From: Desulfobacteraceae bacterium
GTDB lineage: Bacteria; Desulfobacterota; Desulfobacteria; Desulfobacterales; JAABSP01
Assembly (NCBI GenBank): GCA_011389855.1
Contig: JAABTM010000018.1
Span: forward strand, 1 to 35,723
Direction of reading: 5' to 3'
Length of the DNA stretch: 35,723 bases
The position numbers and the translations under genes are program-made. Below the pieces are notes generated by a model that searched no databases, was not told the DNA's origin, and saw only the letters and a list, made by a program, of their open reading frames with translations. Every line of letters starts with the position of its first letter. Positions within the stretch are counted from its first letter, which is position 1. Below, piece after piece: positions 1 through 8,945 of the stretch.

Positions 1-2
1 TG

Positions 3-977
3 CCGGATAGCGAATTCAAAAAGGGGGGCCGGATCATGAGTTCCACCGGCGCGCTGGCGCTTCCCGACATCCCCGAAACGCTCCTGGTGGTGGGGGGCGG
101 CTATGTGGGCGTCGAACTCGGGTCGGTCTACGCCAGCCTGGGGAGCAAAGTGACCCTGGTGGAGATGGCCGACCGGCTCATGGCCGGGGCGGACAAGGAT
201 CTGGTGAAACCGCTCCTGAAGAAGCTGGAGGAGAGTTTCGAGGCGATCCACACCGAAACGAAGGTGTCGTCCATGGAAGAGGAGGACGACGGCGTCAAGG
301 TCACCTTCGAAGGCGGCCCGGAGGAATCGGAACAGCGGTTCGACCGAGTCCTGGTGGCCATCGGCCGGCGGCCCAATTCAGCCGATATCGGCCTCGACAA
401 GACGGACGTGGAGACCGACGACAAGGGCTTCATTCAGGTGGACGAAAAACGGCGGACCGCCGAAAAACGGATCTACGCCGTGGGCGACGTGGTGGGCGGC
501 GTCATGCTGGCCCACAAGGGGATGTACGAAGGCAAGGTGGCCGCCGAAGTGATCGCCGGCGAACCCTCGGCCTTCGACGTCCAGGCCATCCCCGCGGTGG
601 TCTACACCGACCCCCAGATCGCCTGGTGCGGCCTCACCGAAGCCGAAGCCAAAGAACAAGGCCGGAACGTCAAGGTGGGCCGCTTCCCCTGGTCCGCCTC
701 GGGCCGGGCCGCCTCCATGGGCCTCCGCCAGGGGTTGACCAAGATGATCCTGGACGCCGAGACCGAACGGGTCCTGGGCGTCGGCATCGTGGGCCGGGAG
801 GCCGGCGAGATGATTTCGGAAGGGGTTTTGGCCGTGGAGATGGGGGCGCTGGCGGAGGATCTGGCGCTGAGCATTCATCCCCATCCGACGTTGTCGGAAG
901 GGGAGGGAGAGGCGGCCGAAGCCTTTCTGGGAAAGTCGACGCATATTTTGCCCAAAAAGAAGAAGGAAAAGAAATAA
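3..977 (+). CDS. lpdA: Dihydrolipoyl dehydrogenase (pyridine nucleotide-disulfide oxidoreductase), 5'-truncated by the window edge
   Basis: Frame is open from nt 3 (PDSEFKKGGRIMSSTGALALPDIPETLLVVGGGYVGVELG...), so the 36 ATG is internal. GGGYVGVELG NAD-binding motif, IYAVGDV FAD motif, C-terminal HPHPTLSE. Confidence 0.93.
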   Translation, partial: PDSEFKKGGRIMSSTGALALPDIPETLLVVGGGYVGVELGSVYASLGSKVTLVEMADRLMAGADKDLVKPLLKKLEESFEAIHTETKVSSMEEEDDGVKVTFEGGPEESEQRFDRVLVAIGRRPNSADIGLDKTDVETDDKGFIQVDEKRRTAEKRIYAVGDVVGGVMLAHKGMYEGKVAAEVIAGEPSAFDVQAIPAVVYTDPQIAWCGLTEAEAKEQGRNVKVGRFPWSASGRAASMGLRQGLTKMILDAETERVLGVGIVGREAGEMISEGVLAVEMGALAEDLALSIHPHPTLSEGEGEAAEAFLGKSTHILPKKKKEKK

Positions 978-1019
978 CTTCAAAGAAATTCGGCCTGAGC
1001 GCCGAAAAAGGGAAAGCCC

Positions 1020-1520
1020 ATGTCTATCAGAAAACGGATCTACGTACTTGCTCTGTGGACTCTGCCCCTCTGGCTTATCGCAGTCGCCGGGTGCAAGCCG
1101 GGCCTCATCGGGCCGGAGAAAGTCCCGCCCCAAAACCGCATCATGCTCGCCGGAGAGAGCGGCAGCGGCGCCTGGGACACCAACGACCTGGTGGTCGGCT
1201 ATCAGTACCGGCGGGAGCCGGGACGGTTGACGATATCGGGAGAGATCGAATTTTTCGGCGGCGTCTCCAACTTCGATGCTTTTGAACGCTTTTCCCTGAC
1301 GCTTTACCTGCTGAATGAAGCAGGAGACATTATCGGCAACAGACGAATCGCCGCCGCCGGCTATTACAAGGAGGTCAAACCGATCTCCTTCGACCGAACG
1401 ATTCAATTACCGGATGGCACCGTGGCAATGGCCTTCGGTTACAACGGAACGGTTGTCAGTGGCGGAAGCGGAGACGACGGGGGGAGCAGCTGGCAATTTT
1501 GGGAGACGCCAGGAGACTGA
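1020..1520 (+). CDS. Putative lipoprotein of unknown function
   Basis: N-terminal signal with lipobox-like LIAVAGC; continuous 166-aa ORF. Confidence 0.65.
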   Translation: MSIRKRIYVLALWTLPLWLIAVAGCKPGLIGPEKVPPQNRIMLAGESGSGAWDTNDLVVGYQYRREPGRLTISGEIEFFGGVSNFDAFERFSLTLYLLNEAGDIIGNRRIAAAGYYKEVKPISFDRTIQLPDGTVAMAFGYNGTVVSGGSGDDGGSSWQFWETPGD

Positions 1521-1545
1521 CGCGCTCCCATATTCTCTTTTCAAA

Positions 1546-1581
1546 CATCCCCCGGCGATGGTCTTCGGGGGATGCGCTTTT
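1546..1581. terminator. Rho-independent terminator between convergent genes
   Basis: CATCCCCCG (1546-1554) / CGGGGGATG (1566-1574), perfect 9-bp stem followed by CGCTTTT. Confidence 0.7.
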
Positions 1582-2208
1582 CTACCGCCCCCCCACAAAC
1601 GGATTGAACTTCTTCTCCTGCGCCACGGAGGTCTCGGGCCCGTGGCCGGAGTAGACCACCGTGTCGTCCCCCAACGGAAAAATCTTGTTTTTCACCGACG
1701 CGATGAGGGTTTCGAAATCGCCGCCGGGGAGATCGGTGCGGCCGATGGAGCCGGAAAAGAGAAGATCCCCCACAAAGACCATGCCGTCGGTGTGGAGGGA
1801 CACGCCGCCGGGGCTGTGGCCGGGGGTGTGAAGGACGTTCAGGGTGATGTTGCCGAAGGTGATCTTGTCGCCGTCCTCCAGGGTCTTGTCGGGTTCCGGG
1901 GAGTTGTCCGCCGAGAGGCCGAAGGAAGAGGCCGCCGCCGACAGTTGGCTGAGCATGGGGGCGTCGCCCGAATGGATGTAGAGCGGCGCGCCCGTGGCCG
2001 CCTTGAGTTTCCGGTTGCCGCCCACATGGTCGAAGTGGCCGTGGGTGTTGATGATGTGCTTGACCGTCAGCTTTTCCTCGGCCAGGGCCAGCAGGATCCG
2101 GTCCGTCTCGTCGCCGGGATCGATCACCGCCGCCTCGCGGGTTTCTTCGCATCCGAGGATGTAGCAGTTGGCCATGATGGGCCCGAGGGCCATTTGCTTG
2201 AGGATCAT
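1582..2208 (-). CDS. MBL-fold metallo-hydrolase (glyoxalase II-like)
   Basis: THGHFDHVGG metal-binding motif; start at MILKQMALGPIMANCY preceded by AAGGAGATCAAC SD. Confidence 0.9.
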   Translation of the reverse strand: MILKQMALGPIMANCYILGCEETREAAVIDPGDETDRILLALAEEKLTVKHIINTHGHFDHVGGNRKLKAATGAPLYIHSGDAPMLSQLSAAASSFGLSADNSPEPDKTLEDGDKITFGNITLNVLHTPGHSPGGVSLHTDGMVFVGDLLFSGSIGRTDLPGGDFETLIASVKNKIFPLGDDTVVYSGHGPETSVAQEKKFNPFVGGR

Positions 2209-2308
2209 GTTGATCTCCTTTTTTTTGAAGGGACAAAGCAAACTGAGCCCCACCCCATTCTAAATTCTAAGGTGATTTTCTGGAATTAACGAACCATTTC
2301 CAATGAGT

Positions 2309-2430
2309 GCTCGATTTGATTTCTATTAAAATCGAGCAGCCCCGCAGCCTCGGGTTGAAACCCAAGGCTGAACCCGTAAAACCGGCTGAAAGACGGTTAT
2401 GGCTGTCGTGGGCATATTTCAACCCAAGGC
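2309..2430. repeat. Intergenic cluster of inverted repeats
   Basis: GCTCGATTT (2309-2317) / AAATCGAGC (2329-2337); CAGCCTCGGGT (2345-2355) / ACCCAAGGCTG (2360-2370) with one mismatch; further TTTCAACCCAAGGC copy near 2418-2430. Confidence 0.6.
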
Positions 2431-2494
2431 GGGGCGGCCAAGGCGTCGGACTTCCATTTCCGTAATTCACCCACGTTAAATCAGATAAAACGCC

Positions 2495-2797
2495 TCACTG
2501 TCCAGGGGAATCCTTGTCGTCCGACGCCACGCGGTCCCTGGCCTGCTGGATCAGCTCCACCAGGGATGCCGCCTTGGGTTTGGGCTGGGCCGCGGAGAGG
2601 CGCTGGAACGCCTCGGCCGTCAGCCGGTCCCGGAAATAGGACGCCACGTCGAAGATCTCCCACCAGCAGTCGAGCACCTTGGTACATCGTCCGTCTTCGC
2701 CGTCGCAGTGCTGGCGACAGTAGCCGAAGGCCACGGGGTGACCCAGCCGGGGGCATCGGCGCTCCAGGGCGTCGGGATCGTCGGTCGCGTTCATCAC
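2495..2797 (-). CDS. Conserved small Cys-rich hypothetical protein
   Basis: [42 protein letters not shown] start overlaps the TGA stop of the upstream trpB2-like gene (GTGA). Confidence 0.75.
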   Translation of the reverse strand: MMNATDDPDALERRCPRLGHPVAFGYCRQHCDGEDGRCTKVLDCWWEIFDVASYFRDRLTAEAFQRLSAAQPKPKAASLVELIQQARDRVASDDKDSPGQ

Positions 2798-4170
2798 CGG
2801 CTTTTGAGCACGGCCGGTTTCGGATGATTCGCAAAGACTTTTTCGGCCTCCGACAGCTCCGCGTCCGAGAGGACCTCGTTTTGAAGTTCGTTGGCGAAAT
2901 ACCGCTCATAAGCCCCGAGGTCGAGGAGGCCGTGGCCGCTCCAGTTGACCAGGATCACCTTCTCCTTGCCCTCTTCTTTGGCCTTTTTGGCTTCGTCGAT
3001 GACGCAGGCCAGGGCGTGGGTGGTTTCGGGCGCGGGAATGTGGCCCTCGGTGCGGGCGAACAGGGCGCCGGCCTCGTAGGCGGAAAGCTGGGTGACGGAT
3101 CTCGGGGAGATGAGTCCTTCGGCGGCCAACTGGCTCACCGTGGGCGCCATGCCGTGGTATCGCAGCCCCCCGGCGTGGAAGGGGGGCGGCACGAAGGCGT
3201 GGCCCAGGCTGTGCATGGGCAGAAGGGGCGTGTATTTGGCCGTATCGCCGTGGTCGTAGACAAAGGGGGCCCGGGTCAGGGTGGGACAGGCCGCCGGCTC
3301 CACGGGATAAATTTCCAGGTCCTTGCCGTTGATCTTGTCCAGGACGAAGGGGAAGGCCAGGCCCGCGAAGTTGCTGCCGCCGCCGGCGCAACCGATGACG
3401 ATGTCGGGATACTCGCCCACCAGGTCCATCTGCTTTTTGGCCTCCAGGCCCATGATGGTCTGGTGAAGCATCACATGGTTGAGAACGCTGCCCAGGGAGT
3501 AGCGGGTTTCGCCGGTCACGTCGCTCACCGCCGCTTCCACGGCCTCGCTGATGGCGATGCCGAGGCTGCCGGGGGTGTTGGGATCCCGCTCCAGGGCATC
3601 CCGACCCGCCTTGGTCTCGGTGGAGGGGCTGGCGACGCACTTGCCGCACCAGGCCTCCATCATCGATTTCCGGTAGGGTTTCTGGTCGAAGGAGATGCGG
3701 ACCATGAAGACCTTGCACTCCAGGCCGTACTGGCAGCAGGCGAAGGAGAGCGCGCTTCCCCACTGGCCGGCGCCCGTCTCGGTGGTGATCTTCTTGATGC
3801 CGAAAACCTTGTTGTAATAGGCCTGGGGCACGGCGGTGTTGGGTTTGTGGCTGCCCGGCGGGCTGACGCTTTCGTTCTTGAAGTAGATCCGGGCCGGGGT
3901 CCCCAGGGCTTTTTCCAGGTTGAGGGCCCGCACCATCGGCGACGGCCGCCAGATGCTCAGCACCCGCAGCACCTCGTCGGGAATGTCGATCCACCGCTCG
4001 GTGGAGACCTCCTGTTCGATGAGATTCATGGGGAAGACCGGCGCCAGGTCTTCGGGTTTGACGGGGTTTCCGTCCGGTCCCAGGGGCGGGTTCAGTTTGA
4101 TGTCCGCCAGGATGTTGTACCACTGCCGCGGGATCTCCCCCTCCTTCAACATGATCTTCCGTGCTTCCAT
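2794..4170 (-). CDS. trpB2: TrpB-like pyridoxal-phosphate dependent enzyme (tryptophan synthase beta chain, TrpB2 type)
   Basis: [11 protein letters not shown]-lysine motif, [23 protein letters not shown]; long TrpB2-type N-terminus. Confidence 0.93.
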   Translation of the reverse strand: MEARKIMLKEGEIPRQWYNILADIKLNPPLGPDGNPVKPEDLAPVFPMNLIEQEVSTERWIDIPDEVLRVLSIWRPSPMVRALNLEKALGTPARIYFKNESVSPPGSHKPNTAVPQAYYNKVFGIKKITTETGAGQWGSALSFACCQYGLECKVFMVRISFDQKPYRKSMMEAWCGKCVASPSTETKAGRDALERDPNTPGSLGIAISEAVEAAVSDVTGETRYSLGSVLNHVMLHQTIMGLEAKKQMDLVGEYPDIVIGCAGGGSNFAGLAFPFVLDKINGKDLEIYPVEPAACPTLTRAPFVYDHGDTAKYTPLLPMHSLGHAFVPPPFHAGGLRYHGMAPTVSQLAAEGLISPRSVTQLSAYEAGALFARTEGHIPAPETTHALACVIDEAKKAKEEGKEKVILVNWSGHGLLDLGAYERYFANELQNEVLSDAELSEAEKVFANHPKPAVLKSR

Positions 4171-4191
4171 TAGATGCCTCTTTTCGAATGT

Positions 4192-4644
4192 TTAAGCGGA
4201 TTTATCTGAATCGGCCTTCTCCAGGCCCTCGATCTCCCCCCGTTCGATGGCCAGCCTTACGCTGTCCAGAATCCCGTTGATGAAGGCGCCCGATTCCTCG
4301 GCGCCGAACTTTTTCCCGGCGTTGATGGCCTCGTTGATGGAGACCTTGGACGGGATATCGGGACAGTAGAGCAGTTCGTACACGCCGATGCGCAGGACGT
4401 TTCGGTCGACGCCGGATATGCGGTGGAGCTTCCAGTGGGCGGAAAACCGTTCGATGGCGCCATCGATCACCGCCCGTTGGGCCACGATGCCGTTGACCAG
4501 GGTATCGAAAAACCCGACGGCGCTCCGGGGCGGGTTGAAATTATCCCGGAACCGTTGCGCCATCTCCGGCGACATGTCCCGGTGCGCATCCATAAAAAAA
4601 AGCGCCTGAAGCGCCAGCTCTCGCGAGCGGGTTCGAACTCCCAT
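4192..4644 (-). CDS. nusB: Transcription antitermination factor NusB
   Basis: MGVRTRSRELALQALFFMD...VSINEAINAGKKFGAEESGAFINGILD. Confidence 0.95.
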   Translation of the reverse strand: MGVRTRSRELALQALFFMDAHRDMSPEMAQRFRDNFNPPRSAVGFFDTLVNGIVAQRAVIDGAIERFSAHWKLHRISGVDRNVLRIGVYELLYCPDIPSKVSINEAINAGKKFGAEESGAFINGILDSVRLAIERGEIEGLEKADSDKSA

Positions 4645-4654
4645 GGGTCTGTTG

Positions 4655-5128
<474 letters not shown>

Positions 5129-5160
5129 GTCAGGTTCTCCATATTGTATAAGTTTGGCGC

Positions 5161-6375
5161 TTAAGGATTGGCGTCGATGTTGAGCATGTGGCCCATCTTG
5201 AGTTTTTTGCACTCCAGGTAGCACCGGTTGAACTCGTTGGGCTCGATCTCGATGGGCACCTGCTCCTCGATGCTCAGGCCGTAGCCCTGGAGCCCCACCA
5301 TCTTCTTGGGGTTGTTGGTGATGAGCCGCATTTTCCGGATGCCCAGGGCCACCAGGATCTGGGCCCCGATGCCGTAGTTTCTCAGGTCCGACTTGAAGCC
5401 GAGCTGTTCGTTGGCCTCCACGGTATCGTACCCCTGGTCCTGGAGGGCATACGCCTTGATCTTGTTGACCAGCCCGATGCCGCGTCCCTCCTGGCGCATG
5501 TAGAGGAGCACGCCGGCCCCCTCCTTATCCATCATTTCCATGGCCTTTTTCATCTGATCGCCGCAGTCGCACCGCATGGACCCGAAGATGTCGCCGGTGA
5601 GGCATTCGGAGTGGACCCGCACCAGGATCGGTTTTTCCGGATCGATTTCCCCTTTGATCATGGCGATGTTGAGGACATCCTCGATATCGTTTTCAAAGAC
5701 CTCGATCTTGAATTCTCCGGCGAACTCGGTGGGAATGACGCTTTGGGCGGCCCGCCGCACGAAGGATTCCTTGCGCATCCGGTATTCGATGAGATCGGCG
5801 ATGGTGCAGATGCCGATGCCGTGCTTTTCGGAAAATTTCTCCAGGGCCGGCATCCGGGCCATGGTGCCGTCCTCGTCCATGATCTCGCAGATGACGCCGG
5901 CGGGCTTGAGACCGGCCAGCCGGGCCAGGTCCACCGCCCCTTCGGTCTGGCCGGACCGGACCATGACGCCGCCGTTTCTCGCCCGGAGGGGAAAGACGTG
6001 GCCGGGCCGGACGATGTCGTGGGGTTTGGCGTCGTCGGCCACGGCCGCCAGAATGGTGGTGGCGCGGTCGGCGGCGGAAATGCCGGTGGTCACGCCCTTT
6101 CGGGCCTCGATGGAGACCGTGAAGCCGGTATGGAACCGGGAGGTGTTGTTCTCCACCATCAGCGGCAGTTCCAGGGCGTCGATCTTTTCGCCCGTCATGG
6201 GCAGGCAGATGAGTCCCCGGCCGTGTTTGGCCATGAAATTGATCGCCTCCGGGGTCACCATTTCGGCGGCCATGGTCAGGTCGCCTTCGTTTTCGCGGTC
6301 CTCGTCATCCACCAGGATGACCATTTTGCCCGCCTTGATCTCTTCGATGGCCTTTTCGATGCTAAGGATTGGCAT
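5161..6375 (-). CDS. ribBA: Bifunctional 3,4-dihydroxy-2-butanone-4-phosphate synthase / GTP cyclohydrolase II
   Basis: [12 protein letters not shown] (RibB), [20 protein letters not shown] and RQEGRGIGL (RibA). Confidence 0.97.
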   Translation of the reverse strand: MPILSIEKAIEEIKAGKMVILVDDEDRENEGDLTMAAEMVTPEAINFMAKHGRGLICLPMTGEKIDALELPLMVENNTSRFHTGFTVSIEARKGVTTGISAADRATTILAAVADDAKPHDIVRPGHVFPLRARNGGVMVRSGQTEGAVDLARLAGLKPAGVICEIMDEDGTMARMPALEKFSEKHGIGICTIADLIEYRMRKESFVRRAAQSVIPTEFAGEFKIEVFENDIEDVLNIAMIKGEIDPEKPILVRVHSECLTGDIFGSMRCDCGDQMKKAMEMMDKEGAGVLLYMRQEGRGIGLVNKIKAYALQDQGYDTVEANEQLGFKSDLRNYGIGAQILVALGIRKMRLITNNPKKMVGLQGYGLSIEEQVPIEIEPNEFNRCYLECKKLKMGHMLNIDANP

Positions 6376-6471
6376 GGGGTTTACATCGCTCCACAAAACC
6401 GATGGGTCGGTTTATTCCTTGAATATTTGAGGTATACAATCGTTCAGGACAGGCGGCTCCGTCGCCGCCGT

Positions 6472-7128
6472 TCAGAGGAATCCGGTCCTTGCCAGCAACT
6501 GGCGGTCGATTCCGGACCCCGCTTCTTTATCCCTTTGTTTTCGCTCTAAAAACTTCTCGACATACTTGCCGATCATGTCGGCTTCGAGGTTAACAGAGTC
6601 CCCGGCCTTTTTCAAGCCCACCGTGGTGAGGGCGGCGGTATGGGGGATGATGCTCACCTCGAAAAAATCCGCGCCGCACCGGTTGATGGTGAGGCTCACG
6701 CCGTCCACGGCGATGGACCCTTTTTCGATGGCGTACCGGGCGATCTCCGGGGGCGCGTCGATGACCACCAGAATGGCGTTGCCCGCGGGGGTCTTGCCGC
6801 GGACGGCGCCGAGGCCGTCGATGTGGCCCGACACCAGATGGCCGTCGAGCCGGTCCGAGAGGCGGAGCGCCCTTTCCAGATTGACCCGCTCCCCGGTCCG
6901 GGCCCGGCCGAAGGTGGACCGGGACAGGGTTTCGGGGGAGACGTCCGCGGTGAAGGCCCGGTCGTCCATGGAGACGGCCGTCAGGCAGGCGCCGCTGACG
7001 GCGATGCTGTCGCCGATCTTCGTCCCCGCCAGGGAAAAATCGGACCCGATGGTAAACCGCTTGCCCCCTTCCGGCCCCGAATCGACGCCCCGTATCGTGC
7101 CCAGCCCTTCAATGATCCCCGTAAACAT
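6472..7128 (-). CDS. ribE: Riboflavin synthase alpha subunit
   Basis: MFTGIIEGLGTI...SGACLT...VSGHIDGLG; duplicated lumazine-binding fold. Confidence 0.95.
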   Translation of the reverse strand: MFTGIIEGLGTIRGVDSGPEGGKRFTIGSDFSLAGTKIGDSIAVSGACLTAVSMDDRAFTADVSPETLSRSTFGRARTGERVNLERALRLSDRLDGHLVSGHIDGLGAVRGKTPAGNAILVVIDAPPEIARYAIEKGSIAVDGVSLTINRCGADFFEVSIIPHTAALTTVGLKKAGDSVNLEADMIGKYVEKFLERKQRDKEAGSGIDRQLLARTGFL

Positions 7129-7271
7129 GCCGTGTGTGTTTCCTTCCGATCTCCTGTATTCCGGAGGCTCCGCTCCCCGAAAAAAATCAAACGCTTCTTA
7201 TAACCTTCCCTCAAACGGAAGTCAAAATAAAATTTTTCCGTTTCCCAACAGGCGTCCAAAGTCGAAACGGA

Positions 7272-7619
7272 TCAATCCAGCGCCAGGCTCAACCGGATCG
7301 CCCGGTTCACCGCATCCATTTTCGCCGAACCGAGGCGGCCCAGTTTTCTTTCCAGTCGTTCCCGAGAAACAGTCAGGATTTGACTGGTTGTCACAATGGA
7401 AGCGTTCTTCAGCCCGCCCTCTGGGGGATCTATCAGCACATTCATGGGGTACAATTTTATTTGGGAAGAAATGGCCGCGACGATTGTGGTTGGCGCTTTT
7501 TGATTGCCGATATCATTCTGGATCACCAGTGCCGGGCGACGCCCGGCCTGTTCGCTGCCCCGGGACGGATTCCAGTTAATGATCCATACATCGCCGCGTC
7601 GGGGAAAATCGCCCATCAA
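7272..7619 (-). CDS. PemK/MazF-family endoribonuclease toxin
   Basis: RRGDVWIINWNPSRGSEQAGRRPALVIQND...; overlaps upstream antitoxin by ATGA. Confidence 0.88.
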   Translation of the reverse strand: MMGDFPRRGDVWIINWNPSRGSEQAGRRPALVIQNDIGNQKAPTTIVAAISSQIKLYPMNVLIDPPEGGLKNASIVTTSQILTVSRERLERKLGRLGSAKMDAVNRAIRLSLALD

Positions 7620-7846
7620 AAAGTCTCCCTCTGAGCTTCAAATGTCAATTCAGCAAACGCTTTATTCTCCTCCCGCATCTCTTCGTACCCTTTGGCCATC
7701 TTCGCCTCGGTTTCTTTCTGGAGCCACAATTCGAGGGCCTGCTGGGCGATATGGCTTTTTTTCCTGTTGCCGGCCGCCGCAGCCTCTTCGATCGCTTGAT
7801 AAACATTCCGATCGATCGTAAGACTCAATTTGCGTTTCGTTTGCAT
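7616..7846 (-). CDS. Ribbon-helix-helix-type antitoxin of the PemK/MazF pair
   Basis: KRKLSLTIDRNVYQAIEEAAAAGNRKKSHIAQQALELWL; RHS-like N-terminus, ATGA coupling with toxin. Confidence 0.8.
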   Translation of the reverse strand: MQTKRKLSLTIDRNVYQAIEEAAAAGNRKKSHIAQQALELWLQKETEAKMAKGYEEMREENKAFAELTFEAQRETF

Positions 7847-7850
7847 ATTT

Positions 7851-7910
7851 TATCCTCCTGAATCATCTTCCAAATAAGAGGATAATATGGCATCCGATTG
7901 ATCGCGTCAA
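7851..7910 (-). promoter_or_regulatory. Predicted sigma70 promoter and operator of the PemK/MazF-type TA operon
   Basis: Minus strand TTGACG (7905-7910) - 17 nt - TATTAT (7882-7887); inverted repeat TATCCTC (7851-7857) / GAGGATA (7878-7884) overlaps the -10 and the SD. Confidence 0.6.
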
Positions 7911-8093
7911 TAAGGGTTTGCCTTAAAACCGCGTCTAAACGGAATTCAATGGAGAACCCGCGTTGACGCGGTCGGCGGAGGGCTTTTGCCCGGCAAAAAA
8001 GGCTTGCGCCGCCCGCCGGATTCGTGGTTAATTTCTAAAGAGCTGAAAATGCATCATGGTGCGTGAATTCAATCCAGCCAGGGAGGTCCTCAC

Positions 8094-8945
8094 ATGAAGG
8101 TCAGAAAAGCGGTTTTCGCGGGCAGTTGGTATCCCGCCGCCCCGGACGCCTGCGAAAACCAGATACAGGAGTTTTTGGAAGAAGCGCCCCCGATGCCGGA
8201 CGACGGCGGACGGCGGGTGGGCGGCATCGTGCCCCATGCCGGATGGGTGTTTTCCGGCGCCATCGCGTGCGGCGTCATCGCCAGCCTCAAAAACGGCGGC
8301 GCCCCGGATGTTATCGCCGTGTTCGGAAAACACCTGCCGCCGGGGGGGCCCAACTCCATCCTTGCGGAAGGCGCGGTGGAAACGCCGTTCGGCCCCATCG
8401 AGATCCGGACCGATCTGGCGGAGAGACTGGTGGAGCGGTTCCCGTTCCAGGTGGAATCCCCGGACCGGCCGGTTCAGGACAACACCATCGAACTCCAGCT
8501 CCCCTTCATCAAGTATTTCTTCCCGGACGCCAAACTGGTTCCCATGGGCGTGCCGCCGAGCCTCGGGTCGCTGAAAATCGGGGAAGCCGCGGCGGAAATC
8601 GCCGCCGAAGCGGGACTTAAACTCAAGGTGATCGGCTCCACCGACCTGACCCATTACGGGGCCAATTTCGGGTTCGAGCCCAAGGGGCGGGGCCGGGAGG
8701 CCGTGGACTGGGTCCGGTTCGAAAACGACCGGAAGGTCATCGAGGCCATGCTGGCCATGGATCCGGAAACGGTGATCCAACAGGCCCTGGACAACCACAA
8801 CGCCTGCTGCGGGGGCGCGGCCGCCACGGCCCTGGCCGCCGGAAAGGCCCTGGGCGCGACGGAGGCCGAGTCCGTGGCCTATGCCACGTCCTATGAAAAG
8901 AGTCCCGGCAGCAGTTTCGTCGGATACGTGGGCATCGTATTTTAA
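8094..8945 (+). CDS. amrB: AmmeMemoRadiSam system protein B (MEMO1 family)
   Basis: FAGSWYP, VGGIVPHAGWVFSGAIA, STDLTHYG; full-length MEMO-like ORF. Confidence 0.92.
   Translation: MKVRKAVFAGSWYPAAPDACENQIQEFLEEAPPMPDDGGRRVGGIVPHAGWVFSGAIACGVIASLKNGGAPDVIAVFGKHLPPGGPNSILAEGAVETPFGPIEIRTDLAERLVERFPFQVESPDRPVQDNTIELQLPFIKYFFPDAKLVPMGVPPSLGSLKIGEAAAEIAAEAGLKLKVIGSTDLTHYGANFGFEPKGRGREAVDWVRFENDRKVIEAMLAMDPETVIQQALDNHNACCGGAAATALAAGKALGATEAESVAYATSYEKSPGSSFVGYVGIVF

Noticed and set aside
2566-4173. 535-aa plus-strand ORF
   Set aside because: Antisense to trpB2, no recognisable domain, biased composition.
5188-6549. 453-aa plus-strand ORF
   Set aside because: Antisense shadow of ribBA.
7145-7160. 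Adapter-like AGATCGGAAG on the minus strand
   Set aside because: Only 10 nt match (followed by G A, not AGC) and it is internal to the contig; chance match, unlike the terminal 14-mer.
7129-7271. Possible FMN riboswitch upstream of ribE
   Set aside because: No RFN-element conserved blocks recognised in the 143-bp spacer.
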